From Atriophallophorus winterbourni (lineage: Eukaryota > Platyhelminthes > Trematoda > Plagiorchiida > Microphallidae), in NCBI GenBank assembly GCA_013407085.1, contig JACCGJ010018497.1, forward strand, positions 1-64,000: a stretch of DNA of 64,000 nucleotides. Direction: 5' to 3'. Made by a program: the position numbers and the translations under genes. Under the pieces are notes generated by a model. The model did not search any database. It was not told the origin of the DNA and worked only from the letters and a program-made list of their open reading frames with translations. The stretch's first letter is position 1. The number at the start of each line of letters is the position of its first letter. Shown piece by piece: positions 22,301-35,165 of the stretch.

Positions 22301-22364
22301 TAGCCGGAAGCAAGCAAACGGATAGCACCGACCATCAAACGCCTAGTGATGTGGTTCAACCTGA

Positions 22365-25300
22365 ATGTCATGCGATGGCTCCAAAAAACTTGAGCATTCC
22401 GACTCTAACCAAGTCGGCCCTTTGATAACTTTTCATGATTTGAACACCACAAACTTTATAAGATGTTTATATACAAATGCACAAAGCCTTCCAAACAAAT
22501 TAGCTGAGCTAACCGAGATATGTTCGCGCTACTCACCCGACATCATTGCCATTACAGAAACATGGTATTCTTCCCAATTGATTGAAACGAAGATATCAAT
22601 TCCAAATATGAATTTGATAAGGAACGATTGAGAGAGAATTGGTGGTGGTGTTGCTCCAGTGCCATCCAATAGACAAGACAGAATTTACGCTCGAAGATAC
22701 AATTCGGTGCTCTTTAACGCTGATGTCTGGTGAAGTTTGCATTATTGGTGTGGTCTACCGGTCCCCTTCATCTACGGAATCGTACAACGAAAGGTTGATC
22801 CAAGTGCTTCAGCGCTTGACTCGCACACAGCAAGCAACGACACTTATTATGGTGATTTTAATTTGTCCACCCTTTATCTCAGGGACGATCACTCCCCACA
22901 AACGCTAGAATACAGATTAGGAGAGGTACTAGATTCAGTCCCGTTATACAACCATGTTCACGAATGCACCCGGAGGAGAGGTTCTGACCTCCCCTCTGTC
23001 TTGGATTTGGTGTTAACATCGGAAGAACAATCTATCGAAGCGATCGAATTCCAGGCTCCACTGGGTCTTAGCGACCACTCAGTGCTTGTGTTCGACTATG
23101 TCTGCAGTACTCAGCAATCGCTTGCTCCGAAAGGGGTGGTTCGACGGGTAGATAAATTGGCCCTGAGTAAATCGCTCGCGCAGATTCCGCATTTTCAGAC
23201 GGACAACATAAGCCCTGATTCGCAATTGATCGAACTTGTAGGTTTTCTAAAACTGTAGATAGACGAGAACTCACAGATTGTTCAGAAAAGGTGCGTCCAT
23301 GAACTTCGTTTTGTTGTCCGCAACAGAACAAAAAAGTGGATAGCACTGAAGCGAGCAGCGTGGGTGCAGCACAAAGCCACCAATACTTCTACCTCTTGGC
23401 AATATTTCCGTATGGTACGGAACAAAGTGACTGCACTTATTCGAGAGGATAAAGAAGCGCACCAATTGATGCTCCTGCCAAAAATGGAACGTAACCCTAA
23501 GTTACTATACAGAATCATGAACGCAAAAGCAAAAGTCAAACCAGGTATTTTTCCCATTGAGAATGGTGAAAAACTCACTGAAACAGCGTTGGAAACCGCA
23601 AATGCTCTAGCAATTTACTATTCTAAAGTGTTCGTGCCAGAGGTTTTAGTGGAACGTTTTGAGTAATCAATCGAAACAGGAATCGAAACATTGTGCGATA
23701 TTTCGAGAAATCCAATGATTGTTGCAAGTCATCTACTCAAACTAAATGTAATAAAATCCCCAGGAGCGGATGGCATTACAACGTATGTGCTCAGGTTCTG
23801 TCACCGTCAGCTTTGTGAACCGCTCTCCAGCCTGTTTAACTATTCGTTACTTAAGGGAGTTGTACCGAAGGATTGAAAGTCTGTAGTGGACTGACCACTA
23901 CAATAATGTCCCCAAGAATGTTGGAGAAAAGGCACAGGAGATGAAAGGTTTATCGCGGTAGCCAAAAGGTTGCACGAAGGTACGTGGTAGCAATCACGGA
24001 ACACGATTCAACGGAAAGTGTGTTATCAAGGACAATTGTTATATACAGTAAAGCAATGTTGTTACAAGTCCGGCGTGATAACACCTATCTTCAACGGCGG
24101 TTGCCGATCTGACGCTGGAAATTATCGTCCCATCACACTTTTACCTGTAATTGCTAAGCTCATGGAACGTATAGTCTCGAAAAGAATGGTTGCACACTTT
24201 GAATCGCAGAATCTGTTTTCGCCAGCGCAGCATGGATTTCGATCTCATCGCTCGTGTATAACGAATCTTCTCATAGCGTTAGACGACTGGACAAAGTAGT
24301 TGGATAGAAGTTCTTGCATCCACGTCTGTTACCTAGACATTTCGAAAGCTTTTGACAGAGTCAATCATCATTTGCTCCTTCAAAAACTTATGCGTTTAGG
24401 AATATGTGATCCACTTCTCTCACGATTGTGCGACTAACTCTCAGATCGCGACGCCCAAGGTAATGCTAACGCAGCGCTATCTCAAACGTTCTAAACCATC
24501 AGTGGTGTCTCAAAAGGATCTGTGCTAGGCCCGCTCCTCTTTCTGCTGCAGATAATTGATTTACCCCCCCTCATATCGTCCAAAATGGTCCTGTTCGCGG
24601 ATGATATGAAAATTTGGACGCCAATAAGTTCTGCAGAGGATTGTGAGAAACTGCAAATGGATTTGGACAGCGTGTCGAATTGGGCGGTCATGAATGACAT
24701 GTCATTCAACATACAGAAATGTAAGATGCTCCGTCTTGGCAAGAATGTTCCTTGGACATATCGATTAGGAACTGAAAACCTAGCATGGAGCTCGTTGGAA
24801 AAAGATCTTGGAGTGTGGATTAGCGGGGACCTGAAGAGCACAGCGCACTGCCAGAACACATATCGACGGGCAAACAGATTGTTGGGTATGTTTAGAAGAA
24901 TATTTGGAAGATTCTCTCTGATAACCTTACCAAGAATAATGAATGTCTACCTTCGCCCTACGATTTAGTATGCGGTAGAGGTCTGGGCTCCTTGGCTGCG
25001 AAAAGACATCGCTCTCTTCGATAAAATCTATCATAGAGCAACAAAGTTAGTTATGGGTCTTCGCAATGTGCCGTACACCGAAAGATTGCGACGTCTGGGT
25101 CTATGCCACTTTACCCAAGGGAGGATACGATGCGATGTTATTCTGACATATAGAATTGTGTCTACTGAACGACATCCACTAAGACACTTGCTCGATGCGT
25201 GTGATGGGAATGTGACACGCGGACATACCTTATCCCTTTACGTTTCAAGTTCCCGTATTGATTGTCGGCGCCATTTTTTCGCCGTACGTGCTATATTTCT

Positions 25301-25409
25301 TTGGAATTCCCTACACCAACATGTGGTGGACTCTGCTTGCCTGGCGGCTTTTAAAGCGAAACTGGACTCATATATGCAAAAGAATAACTTTCGTGAGCCT
25401 AACATTTGA
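22365..25409 (+). pseudogene. CR1 ORF2, endonuclease plus reverse transcriptase, broken
   Basis: Order of pieces: endonuclease N-terminus (22450-22630: YTNAQ, then ETWY), GVVYRSPSS, a frameshift at the DFN site (22850), RGSDLPSVLDLVL and LGLSDHS (22970-23090). Then the basic linker and RNPKLLYRIMNAKAKVKPG (23480), IKSPGADGI (23750), the solo LTR, NYRPITLLPVI (24120), AQHGFRSHRSC (24220), ISKAFDRVNH (24340), SKGSVLGPLLF (24510), FADD (24594-24605) and the conserved C-terminal IYHRATKL...RLGLCHF block to 25409. Frames change at several points and there are in-frame stops, for example after DWTK (24297) and at 24967. The C-terminal third is closest to intact. Confidence 0.88.
23882..24066 (-). 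mobile_element. Solo LTR inserted in CR1 element A
   Basis: 185 bp, about 95% like the LTRs of the 12-13 kb element. It is flanked by a perfect 4-bp target duplication AGTC (23878-23881 and 24067-24070). Removing it in thought restores continuity of the RT with the homologous stretch of element B (43355-43390). The plus-strand left end has perfect 8-bp inverted arms TGTAGTGG and CCACTACA separated by ACTGA. A solo LTR is the usual product of recombination between the two LTRs of a full element. Confidence 0.92.
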
Positions 25410-25518
25410 TATTCACTATTGCTTTTATACAATTGTATTTTTCCTGTTTTTTTCATACTGTAATCCTGTGGTGTTATAAAGTATTAACTTTTTTAACCAT
25501 ATATCCTTGAATCCTTGA

Positions 25519-26640
25519 GTATACGAAAAAATATGAAACAGGGTGCCCTTACAAATCCCGTCAAAAGTTTTAAACCCAAACCGGCAAAACGAATTACAAG
25601 ATTTAAATTTGCTTTTGATTTATACCGAAATAAACCGTGTCATATTTGGAGCCATGCAGATTTCAGTGTTTGGTACAGTTGTTTTGCGATTCGAGGCATT
25701 AAATTATATTTAATTTGCCTTGAAACGTTGAGGACCTGGTGACCAATTTTGGGAACTCGGGACTACTGTTGAATAGGGTAAATTTAACATTCGGATGACG
25801 ATATGCATAGTTGGGCTAATTTTGCAATAATATAAATATTGAAATTAACCAAGTTGGCAAAGTATGTTTGCAAAATACTTAGTTTTTTAACAAAATATTA
25901 TTGCTTAATACGTCCCCGAGATTATTAGGCCACTGTTATAGAATTGAAAGTTTACTTTGCTTCATATGTTTAATTAGGCTGTTGCTCTAGACGAGATTTG
26001 ATAAACAATTCGAATGTTTACAATTCTATGGAACAAATTTAAACGCCGTGGATTGAAATTGGTATTCATTAGCGTTTGGCAAATGATTATTCGGGCTTAA
26101 CTGTTTGTAATAGATAATCATCAGTTTCTAATGGCGTCGCGCAGAAACAATGAAACTTCACCTTGCATGCGGGTTTCAATTAATGTCAATAGCTCTCTGT
26201 GTTAATCCAATCATTCAAACACGTCCGAATATTGTTATGAAATGAAACATAATACTAAAATTATGGCTTACCTGGAAGTGGCTTGGTCAGATATGTTAAA
26301 ATAATCAACATTAAATAGTGTAATCGCACTGATCCAAAATTTGTTCCAGTCTTACATGCAAAATGATTGAACAATTCCATTGATTGGTAAGTATGCTTAT
26401 TCTAATTTTGTGTCCTATATTTTGGCTTGACTTTTCGGATCCTAGTCTCTCCTCAGATCTCGAACCTGGCTGCTATCCAGCTCAATAGTTTCTCTCTCAA
26501 TCAAAAAACAATTTTCAGCCTTAGTTATGAAGCTTTATATAAAAGGATGATTAAATTTTCGTTTCAAAGAAGTAAATGAAACAGCAGTTGAAATAAGTTA
26601 TACTCGTCGAACATATACGTAGATTGCACGGTGATCTCAT
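25519..26640. other. No recognisable feature
   Basis: AT-rich. A 75-residue plus ORF (25515-25742) just past the CR1 end has no recognisable domain. Confidence 0.5.
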
Positions 26641-26789
26641 AATGCATAACGTTTCATACGACTGGGCTCACAGTTTTGACGGCGATCGGTAGTTCTCGGC
26701 TGTTTAGTGACATTCGGTGCGATCGATTATTCGCGAACGGAGGCAGCATTCGGTGTCCCTTAGTTTGAACTTGACGTTTCACAATATAA

Positions 26790-26865
26790 CCTGTCAAGAA
26801 CAAGTTCTTCCGAAATCGTTAGGTCATTATCAAGAACTTACTTGACATTTTGCAAACGCCCCTAT
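26790..26865 (-). pseudogene. Old RTE-like C-terminal scrap
   Basis: Plus-strand CAAGAACAAGTTCTTCC...TTAGGTCA...TTTTGCAAACG is a diverged version of the minus-strand EELALD...DPASW...CKRD coding stretch at 63885-63950 and 17890-17960. Very short and eroded. Confidence 0.45.
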
Positions 26866-26869
26866 AGTT

Positions 26870-28260
26870 GACATCGTGAAGGCGTTAATTCTAAAGTTTC
26901 GGAGATTCGGCTTTATGATTCATGTGGATAAATTTATAGCTCCTTCTCACACAAATATTTAATTCCATCTCAAAAACTCTTTGTTTTGCATGCGAGGAAT
27001 AAATGAAGGTCACAGATTACTATTTCATGTTCGTTTTTATATTCCTCCTCCCTTTCAGTTAATAATTTGGTCACAAACCGTTGCAAAATCTTATTATTTA
27101 AAACCAATGAACAGCCGTTCCGGTCTTGAATATTATCTGTAATTATCTAATTTGCAAATATATATTTGATCTCCTCAATCACCAATAAAGAACCTTAGCA
27201 TATTGGTCATTTTACCCAGAAATGTCGAATATGGGAGTGGTAAGATAATTGGAACGCAATTGGATGTCATTAATATCACCTACAAAACAATTATAACCAT
27301 TCAACGCAATGGTGTCAGTGCCTGCCACGCAAAACAGTTGCTGCAAAATTGTAGTTTTTTACACTTATAGAACTCTGTAAATTATTCGTTATGCAATGTA
27401 TATTACACAGCGCATAGATCAGGTTTGATAATGCCAACCAGATAAAAACATCAATTAGAATGTTGAGTTACATCACTGATGTGCGCGATTAGAAGATTAG
27501 ACATTTTCATGAATCAAGCGCATGAGAATGTTTTAAAATCTAAGAGTATAATACTGATGTGTGAGGTGTGATGAGAAAACTTTTTTTCGGCGTTTCACTT
27601 TGAGCTTTATAATAATAATAATAATATTAAGACACATGAAAAAAGTAGACGGATTCCTATAATCATTTAATTAAACTGATGAGTATCATGTTCGATTGCA
27701 TCACGTTAATTTGTTTATCCATTTAGAGTCCGAAGGGAGTTAGTTTGCGCTAATATGGCGATTGATTTTGTAGAATGACGTACCAAACCGTTTTATCTAA
27801 ATGTATTGTATATATTTTAAAGCTTAACCTGTTTTAGCGAATAATTCAAAATTACCAAGAGAGTTTAGGCAGCTTTAGTATTTACTAGAAATAGAATTCA
27901 CTGAAAACATAATCGTCAAAAAACTTGTGTTCATCGGTTTAAAACACCGAAGCTATTTTAATACTTTGCCCAAATTATTGAAGTTATTATAGGTTTAAAC
28001 AAAAGGCAGGTTTTTAGTTTAAGGTCTTCTGTGATTTGGCTATTCATGATTAGTGAGCCAACGTGGTAGAAGTAGGGCCAGCAACTGTCTTCCCTTTTAT
28101 CTCGAACACGGCAGCATCGATCGATTCAGACGGCTGTGTGGGAGACAGTATAGTTGCTCGAAATTTACGTACATTAAGTAAGCATATGCACGTGTTATTT
28201 TTGAATTTGACCAAATTTCATAGTTTAATCTTTATATATGTAGAGTACTAGAAGGGGATG
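26870..28260. other. Blank except an (AAT)n run
   Basis: 27609-27627 is an (AAT)n microsatellite. Nothing else recognisable. Confidence 0.5.
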
Positions 28261-28475
28261 ATCATCCTGAGCGTCCTGAGCACATGACAAGGAATCACTG
28301 TGTGTTTCTTCGTTTGATCATCGCAGTTTGTCGTACGAACCTTGATCAACAGGGGCATTAACGTATAATTTATTTTACCACTATACCACTTTTCACTGAA
28401 ACTAATCTTATTGCCATTATCGGATGAAGGCATAAGACCAGAACCCAGTTGTGGCCTGTGCGTGCTGAAGATATT
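28261..28475 (+). repeat. Dispersed ~220-bp repeat, single unit
   Basis: One unit, circularly permuted relative to 49650: GAGCGTCCTGAGCAC, AATCACT...GTCGTACGAACC, TTTACCACT...CCACTTTTCACTG, CTAATCTTATTGCC, then GGATGAAGGC...ACCAGAACCCAGTTGTGG. All blocks appear in the same order as in the 49.4-49.9 kb array. Confidence 0.75.
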
Positions 28476-28479
28476 CATG

Positions 28480-30320
28480 CATTAGTTAATCCTGCTAGAT
28501 AATACCTAGTTGTACTCAACTTCGTTCTGACAACTCCTGCAACGAGATGATTGTTCCTATGCTTGGTCTATCTGCTGTTCTAGCTTCTATGATGTCGTGG
28601 AAATAGAACCAAAGCTGTATCGTCTACATCTACACTGCAATCCAGTGATGAAGTAAGAAAAACATGCATTTCAGTTTACACATGTTGAAAATGATGCCGC
28701 ATGGATAATTTGTCTCATTTTTTAGGAACGTGGGCTGTCAAAATCTTGAGTGGACTACAATGGTGTGAAATCTTTATATGAGAATGCAAAGTATGGAAAC
28801 ACTCTTCAGTACGAGGCTGTCTGTGTATGTCATTTATTTTACTCCATTCGTAAACTATACAGCTCAACCTTGTACACAGTGTCTACAAAAGATGGGGAAC
28901 CGAAAATTTGAACCGGATTATATGACCTGATAATCTAACGTCAAGAACCAAATAAAACATCCTTGAGCATTTGAGGTTACTTAACATTTAAATCCGAAAT
29001 AAAGCATACTGCTTCCAGCCCACTTAGACTTTTATTCGACATTTTCCGGTCTCCCAACAAACTAGCATAAACTTACACTCCAAATAACACAATCACGCAT
29101 GAACTCTTTCCGGAACTGTTACTCTATCCGATAGTGGATGTGATATGTAAATGTGCTCAAATAGGAGGTGTCTTCATTCCACATTAGCAGCATAAAGGAT
29201 AGGTACAACCAGAAAGGCAGGCTGTATAGGTCCATCCCAGCCAAACATTGTGCTAACGTATACAGACCACCTTTCATTTGGCGAACCTTCGATTCCTGAG
29301 TGATTCTGTCCGTATTCTCATACGACCTTCTGGAAATTTAAAACTCGAGAAAGAGACCAGTCCTTTACATTGCGACTAAAACCCTGGTTTAAGCGTTACT
29401 GCCTTGTAATAGAGTTGGCTATCGGGCATTTGTAGGCTAAAAGAACAAGATTACACATTCTTTTAAAGTGGATAGGTTTTAATGAGCTTTGACTGTATGA
29501 AATTGGTTCTGCAGCACGAAAGATCCCACTAAAATAGCAGAACCAAGTAGCAGCAGAACGCAAATACCAGCTTTAAATGTAAGGGCAAGTAATGTGTATA
29601 CCATGATACACTATTTTTATTTAACGGAAAATTTCAATAACGATAACAGAGTGAAGACGCTTGCTGCAACTCGAACACCCTCAATTTCATCATGAATTTG
29701 GCTCTTTATCAATGAGCCTGACACCCAAACGGTTTCAGGAGCATTAAAAAGCATTTGAATTCCCTGGTGTGTCAAGAAAGTGTGTTTATTGCACTTATGA
29801 TTTACATCATTTTGCTCTATTTCCGAAGTACGATTTCAATACAAGAATATAAAGGTATTTACAATTTCACACCCTGTAATGGCAAAATCTTTAATTTAAA
29901 CGATTCGAAAGAATATCAAAATAGTGTTTTCCATGATGTCATCATTTTTACACATTAGCGTGATCAGCTTCCGTTGCTAATGGATTGCTTTTTGAACTTG
30001 CACTGACTGTTTATGGCAGTGTCCCGCTTACGCAAGCTACGTTTGGAAGATGAATGCTTTTCATCTTCCGCATCTTGAGCACAACATGAATGGACCGAGG
30101 TTTAATAGCAGAGGTGATTCCCACGGCTGACCCACACATCGTGTTCGGCCTAATAAGAAACCACCACCAACGCTGACTGGATCATTTGTATATAATGTAA
30201 AACGTTCCTATTCGAAAAATCTACTCTCTCCTGACTTGAATTCAGGAAGTTAAGTTTTTAGCAAGAAGCATTCGAGGTACAAAGACGGTAAAATATTATA
30301 TGAAAACTCTAGTCATTGAC
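28480..30320. other. No recognisable feature
   Basis: Several ORFs of 60-70 residues but no domain or element homology that I can see. Confidence 0.5.
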
Positions 30321-30324
30321 CTAA

Positions 30325-30480
30325 AATGTGAGAACTTGCTCGTGACCGCTCACTATTGAGACACGATGTGTAGCGTCGTCCTCAAGCAATGAAAATGTGC
30401 AAACTGTTCTAGACTGCCGTACGTAAATCACATCGAGAGCGAACAAACTCCGCGATAATACGAGCACTGAATATTGCTGC
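30325..30480 (+). pseudogene. RTE-like C-terminal scrap
   Basis: Plus-strand ELARDRSLLRHDV followed by a stop and RRPQA matches EELALDRSLWRHGIKRRLQA of element F. About 50 codons survive, with a stop in the middle. Confidence 0.6.
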
Positions 30481-32340
30481 AAACATGATGTACTTATTAC
30501 CACCTTTGGACGATTTCGTTCGACTTAGGCCAACAGCAACCACATATAATGATTCAATGTCTCAGTGAAACGCGAAAGATCACACTGAAGATACAAGAGG
30601 TATATAAACGTTTTTTGTTCATACGTCATTCTTCGGATCTTAAAGATAGCTTGTTTCAAAATAATAACAATTGCACGTCTATGAGAGTGCAGGATCATAA
30701 ACAAAACGGCGTTGTCTACACTGATTCGTTAATTATGATAAAACGAAATGCAATCAAATGACGAAGCATCTATTCTATGGAGAGTTGAAATCATTACGTC
30801 GGACTTCGAGTGATAGGAGTACGTTTGTAAAGGACAATACGGGCTAGAAGGAACGTGCTCCAGACAGCTCAAATTAGATAAATAGTTTAAATCCTTGTGA
30901 AAACCGCGTACTGATTTTGATGGTGCAATGCAGACGGTGTTGCTCAATCATGACAACAGGTGTAAAATTAACCCGTTGAGTTGAACATTTGCCTGTTGGA
31001 TTCGACATATTATTTCAACTAATCACTGGAGTTCTAACAGACCATTTTCCCACCAAAATACTCTTTCGTCAAAAATTTATTCATAATTACCGATCATACA
31101 GCCGAAATCGCTCCAAAATATTCTCATTCGTTTCTCGTAACATTCAACGAAATAATTTATTTTAAAATTTTAAAATTAGGGTGAAATTATCGCAAAAATA
31201 TAATTTCGAGCAATATAAGTGTCATTTTTGCTGACAATTCAGACATACTTGATCGATTATTACAATGTTTCGTTCTCCTGACGCACAATCTATGGATATA
31301 TTTCTAACCCGCAAAATTTGTTAAAAAATATATTGCAACACAACGAAATCCATTTTTTCCGTGTTGATGGAACCGTATGTTCACTCGAAAAAGATATTTG
31401 ATTTTATTCATGCGTATAATATTACTAACCGGAAAATGAACTGTAGGTTTACTTTGTAAATGCTTTATTAATCTTCATCGTAATTTTGATAAATGTTCAG
31501 TCTTTTCTTCTCAAACGTATGTAAAAAATCTTCAAACGTTGGCTGTCTAATTACGCCGCACTGTCGATTAAACTCGGAACATGCATTTTAACTTTTTGTT
31601 CATATTCCCTTTCATCGTATCTAGACCGATATTTCTTAATGTACATTTTGAAAGCAGTTCAATGTGAACAAACAAATTAGGGAGAAAACAGAAATTTTTG
31701 TACCGCATTCAAGTGAATATTTTCCTAAATATCCTGCGCAAAAAGTTCGAAAAATCCCGAATTCCTAAATCGAAAATATAAAACTTTGAACATGATGGGC
31801 ATTTTTGGAAAATTGTTTGACAAACAATATAAATTCGATCTGGGAAAAGCATACTAAACTCGTCGTGAGCGCACGTAATTATTTTAGCTTCTATTTTGGC
31901 TTCTATTGCAAACTAAATGGCATTTTCAAGTGCGTCACAACGTGAACTACATTGTTCGTCACAGTTCCGATTCACGAAACAGAAACATTCGGCCACCTGC
32001 ACGCAAACGATGAGTAGCAACCCGAAATAGAGCTTCGGTTACAAAACTGGATGATACATATTCGATGCTTACTCAAATATGAGTTTGTTTTATTCACATA
32101 TTAATCGTTGGCGGTGTCTCGCCGTTTTATAATATTCGTGTGATAATTCCACATGAAAGAATGGGATTTCAAACTGAAGTGGCACGAAAGCAGTGTGGCC
32201 ACTTGTCATTACGGCAGCAGTACTGATAATAATATAACATAAGACTATTTAAATCCATTTCTCGCTTCTTGATGTTAGGTTTCCTTGTGTTGGCACGAAA
32301 ATAAAAATATAAATTTTGTGAGTGTTGAAAAACTTGAATT
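30481..32340. other. No recognisable feature
   Basis: AT-rich, stop-dense DNA. No domain, RNA gene or repeat found. Confidence 0.5.
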
Positions 32341-32344
32341 GTAC

Positions 32345-33305
32345 TTTATCTTCTATAAAAATTCAAAGATTCAAAGATTTATGGTTAAAAACGTTAATAC
32401 TTTACTACACCACAGGATTAATGTATTAATAAAAACATGAAAAATACAATAGTATAAAAACAATAGAGAATATCAAATGTAAGGCTCACGAATGTTATTC
32501 TTTTGCATATGTAAGTCCAATTTCACTTTAAACGCCGCCAGGCAAGGAGAGTCCACCACATGTTGGGGTAGGGAATTCCAAAGAAATATAGCACGTATGG
32601 CGAAAAAAGGGCGCCGACAGTCAATACGGGAACTTGGGACGTAAAGGGATAAGGTATGTCCGCGTGTTACTTTTCCATCACATACATCAAGCAAGTGTTT
32701 TAGTGGATGTCCTTCGGTAGACACAATTCTATAAGTCAGAATAATATCGCGTCGTATCCTCCTTTGGGTAAAGTCGCATAGACCCAGACGTTGCAATCTT
32801 TCGGTGTACGGCACATTGCGAAGACCAATCACTAACTTTGTTGCTCTATGATAGATTTTATCGAAGAGAGCAATATCTTTTCGCAGCCAAGGAGCCCAGA
32901 CCTCTACCGCATACTCCATCTTAGGGCGAACGTAGACATTCATTTTCCTTGGTAGCGTTATAAGAGAGAATCTTCCAAATATTATTCGAATGATACCTAA
33001 CAATCTGTTTGCTCGTCGATATATGTTCTGACAATTCGCTGTGCTCTTTAGGTTCCCGCTAATATACAGTCCAAGATCTTTTTCTAACGAGCTCCATGCT
33101 AGGTTTTCAGTTCCCAATCGATATGTCCAAGGAACATTCTTGCCAAGATGGAGCATCTTACATTTCTGTATGTTGAATGACATGTCATTCATGACCGCCC
33201 AATTCGACACGCTGTCCAAATCCGTTTGCAGTTTCTCACAATCCTCTGCAGAACTTATTGTCGTCCAAATTTTCATATCATCCGCGAACATGACCATATT
33301 GATAT
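32345..33305 (-). mobile_element. Element C: 5'-truncated CR1
   Basis: Minus strand, same subfamily as element A. It begins at the FADD catalytic block and runs to the CR1 3' end, where the plus strand shows two copies of ATTCAAAG (32346-32365), the reverse complement of the tandem octamer tail. 5' truncation during target-primed reverse transcription is the usual explanation. Its 5' end lies directly against the 3' tail of element D. Confidence 0.88.
32473..33297 (-). pseudogene. CR1 RT C-terminal part, open frame
   Basis: 274 residues without a stop, from MFADDMKIW (catalytic Asp pair) through the thumb and C-terminal domain to the natural ORF2 end. It is very similar to 24588-25409 in element A but uninterrupted, so it is a younger insertion or better preserved. 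It lacks the endonuclease and RT motifs before FADD, so it cannot be active. Confidence 0.85.
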
Positions 33306-33552
33306 GAAGGCTACAAGCGAGCTGTGGACAAAATTATCTTTCATTTGTGTATGTTGTCGATGTCAAACATGAATGCACATTATCAGTGCATGATAGTTTC
33401 ATGCTGCACAGCTTTTTGAATGATTAAACAGTTCGATTCGGGAGTGGCAATCTCTATCACAGCGCTCACAGTGGTTGGTAGTACTCAGTGGATCTGCGGC
33501 ATAATTTATCTTCAGCAGATAAGCGCTTGTACCGGCTCTATGCCCAGCTTGA

Positions 33553-33612
33553 AACCAACATATATATATATAATATATAGATATATATATATATATATAT
33601 AATATATATAAA
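33553..33612. repeat. (TA)n microsatellite inside element D
   Basis: About 60 bp of TA dinucleotides with one or two interruptions, lying in the C-terminal coding part of element D. Confidence 0.95.
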
Positions 33613-34604
33613 TTTGCCTACAAAAGTCAGCGGTTAAGACAAGTTTCTCCCAAACGCGGGTGAGTCATTCCAAGAGCGTTTATAACTCTTGCCAACGTGC
33701 GTCTTTGTACCACAAATGCCGTCTGCCAAAATGTCGAATTCCATGGAGCAGATCATTTGTGTACACATGACGCAGTAAGCATAGGCGACGCTGTTTTATT
33801 GAGGTGAACATGCTCGCAGACTAGCTTTAGAAAGCACGTATGATTCTTTGCTTGTCCCACTACGATGTTCTCAAGATGTGATGGTTAGCATCTTAAATCA
33901 GAGCAATTCAGTTTCCGTTAGTGTCAGATCCAGATTTCACTCCCGTATAATAAAGCATTCAGCGCGCATGCAGTGTATACAATCATCTTCGTCTTCATAG
34001 TCAACTTGCGGTTTTCCCAGACACAGGAGATTAAAACGGGAGAACAAGGCGGCTGCTCTGATAATCCGCTTATCAATCTCCGTGTATAGCGAGAGGTTAT
34101 ACGCAATCGTTGAACGAAGATATGTGAAATGATTTACTGGTTCAGGCCAAAAGATTTCAACAGTGCTGATGGGAAGACTGATAAAAAAGTTAAATTGTAT
34201 GTCACTGTTATATAGAGTTCTTAAAAGAAAAACCACGATGTTCAGACAAAGAATCACAAAGTGGATTCTTGGTCAACGCACTCAGGCGCTTATGGATGAC
34301 GATAGTAGTAGTTGATTCCACATCATCCTCCCTTACCCACCATACCCGAAGTGATACCGAAGTGATAAAGTTCTTTCATGAAGGACGTCTGCTTTGCTCA
34401 TGCTGATTGTCAGCCCAATGTTTTTTAGACCGACTAGAAATGGTTCCTTAGAGGCTGGATGTGTTCTTGGGAGTAAGCAATAAGTTTACATCGTCGGCAA
34501 ATACGGATTAGCAGATCACGTATCTTGCTTTATGCATTTTAAGCGGTTCGGGCTGAAAAGCTTGCCATCAAATAGTGTTGTCTACTTGTCTAGTGTTGTG
34601 ATTA

Positions 34605-34655
34605 GCAAAAATAAATAAAAAAATTTAAAAAAAAATAAAAAAAAAAACCAATTAC
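34605..34655. repeat. A-rich low-complexity tract
   Basis: Roughly 50 bp of A with scattered T on the plus strand, inside element D. Confidence 0.9.
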
Positions 34656-34837
34656 ATTCTGTTTCGAGCAAAAAAATTACCAAAGGTTAGGAAGCATGAA
34701 CATATTTCTTGTTTAAGAGTTCTGCCGCTTCAAAACCATAAAAAATGCACTGAGCCGATTTATCAAAGAGTCGGCAGAAAGATAACTAGCTTCAGATTGT
34801 GTATATACGAAGGACATCAATAAAACCTTGCTGAGTG

Positions 34838-35165
34838 GTGATGGGAAAGTGAGCCACGCGGACATTACCTTATCCCTTTTACGTCCCAAGTTCCCGTATT
34901 GATTGTCGGCGCAATTTTTCGCCGCTACGTGCTTATATTTCTTTGGAATCCCTACCCCAACATGTGGTGAAACAAAACTCTTGCTGCCTGCGTTAAAGCG
35001 AAATTGGAACTTACATATTGCAAAAAAAAGAAAATTCGTGGCCTGACAGGTGATATTCTCTATTGTTTTTATTACTAGGTATTTCTCATGTTTTATTAAT
35101 AACGTGCTCCTGGGTGTTGTAAGTATTAACTTTTTAACAGAAATCTCTGAATCCTTTGAAATCCT
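34838..35165 (+). mobile_element. CR1 3' end fragment inserted in element D
   Basis: Plus strand; about 330 bp matching 25200-25518 of element A, from the GTGATGGGAA block through WNSLPQ to the TGAATCCTTTGAAATCC tail. It is in opposite orientation to D and lies in the middle of D's RT. Many single-base insertions relative to A (for example in CTTATCCCTTTT) suggest decay or poor base calling. Confidence 0.85.

Larger units (their letters stand above)
20640..25518 (+). mobile_element. Element A: near full-length CR1-like retrotransposon
   Basis: About 4.9 kb with GC-richer 5' leader (from about 20640), ORF1, ORF2 (endonuclease then RT) and a short 3'UTR ending in two copies of ATCCTTGA (25502-25517). 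That tandem octamer end, without poly(A), is characteristic of CR1. It is dead: ORF1 and ORF2 carry several frameshifts and stops, and a solo LTR splits the RT. Elements B and C belong to the same subfamily. The 5' boundary is set only by the change in base composition, and no target duplication is obvious, as usual for CR1. Confidence 0.88.

Noticed and set aside
23882..24066. Possible MITE with terminal inverted repeats
   Set aside because: The inverted arms lie at the same end, not at opposite ends, and the two direct copies at 12-13.7 kb with PBS and TSDs show it is an LTR.
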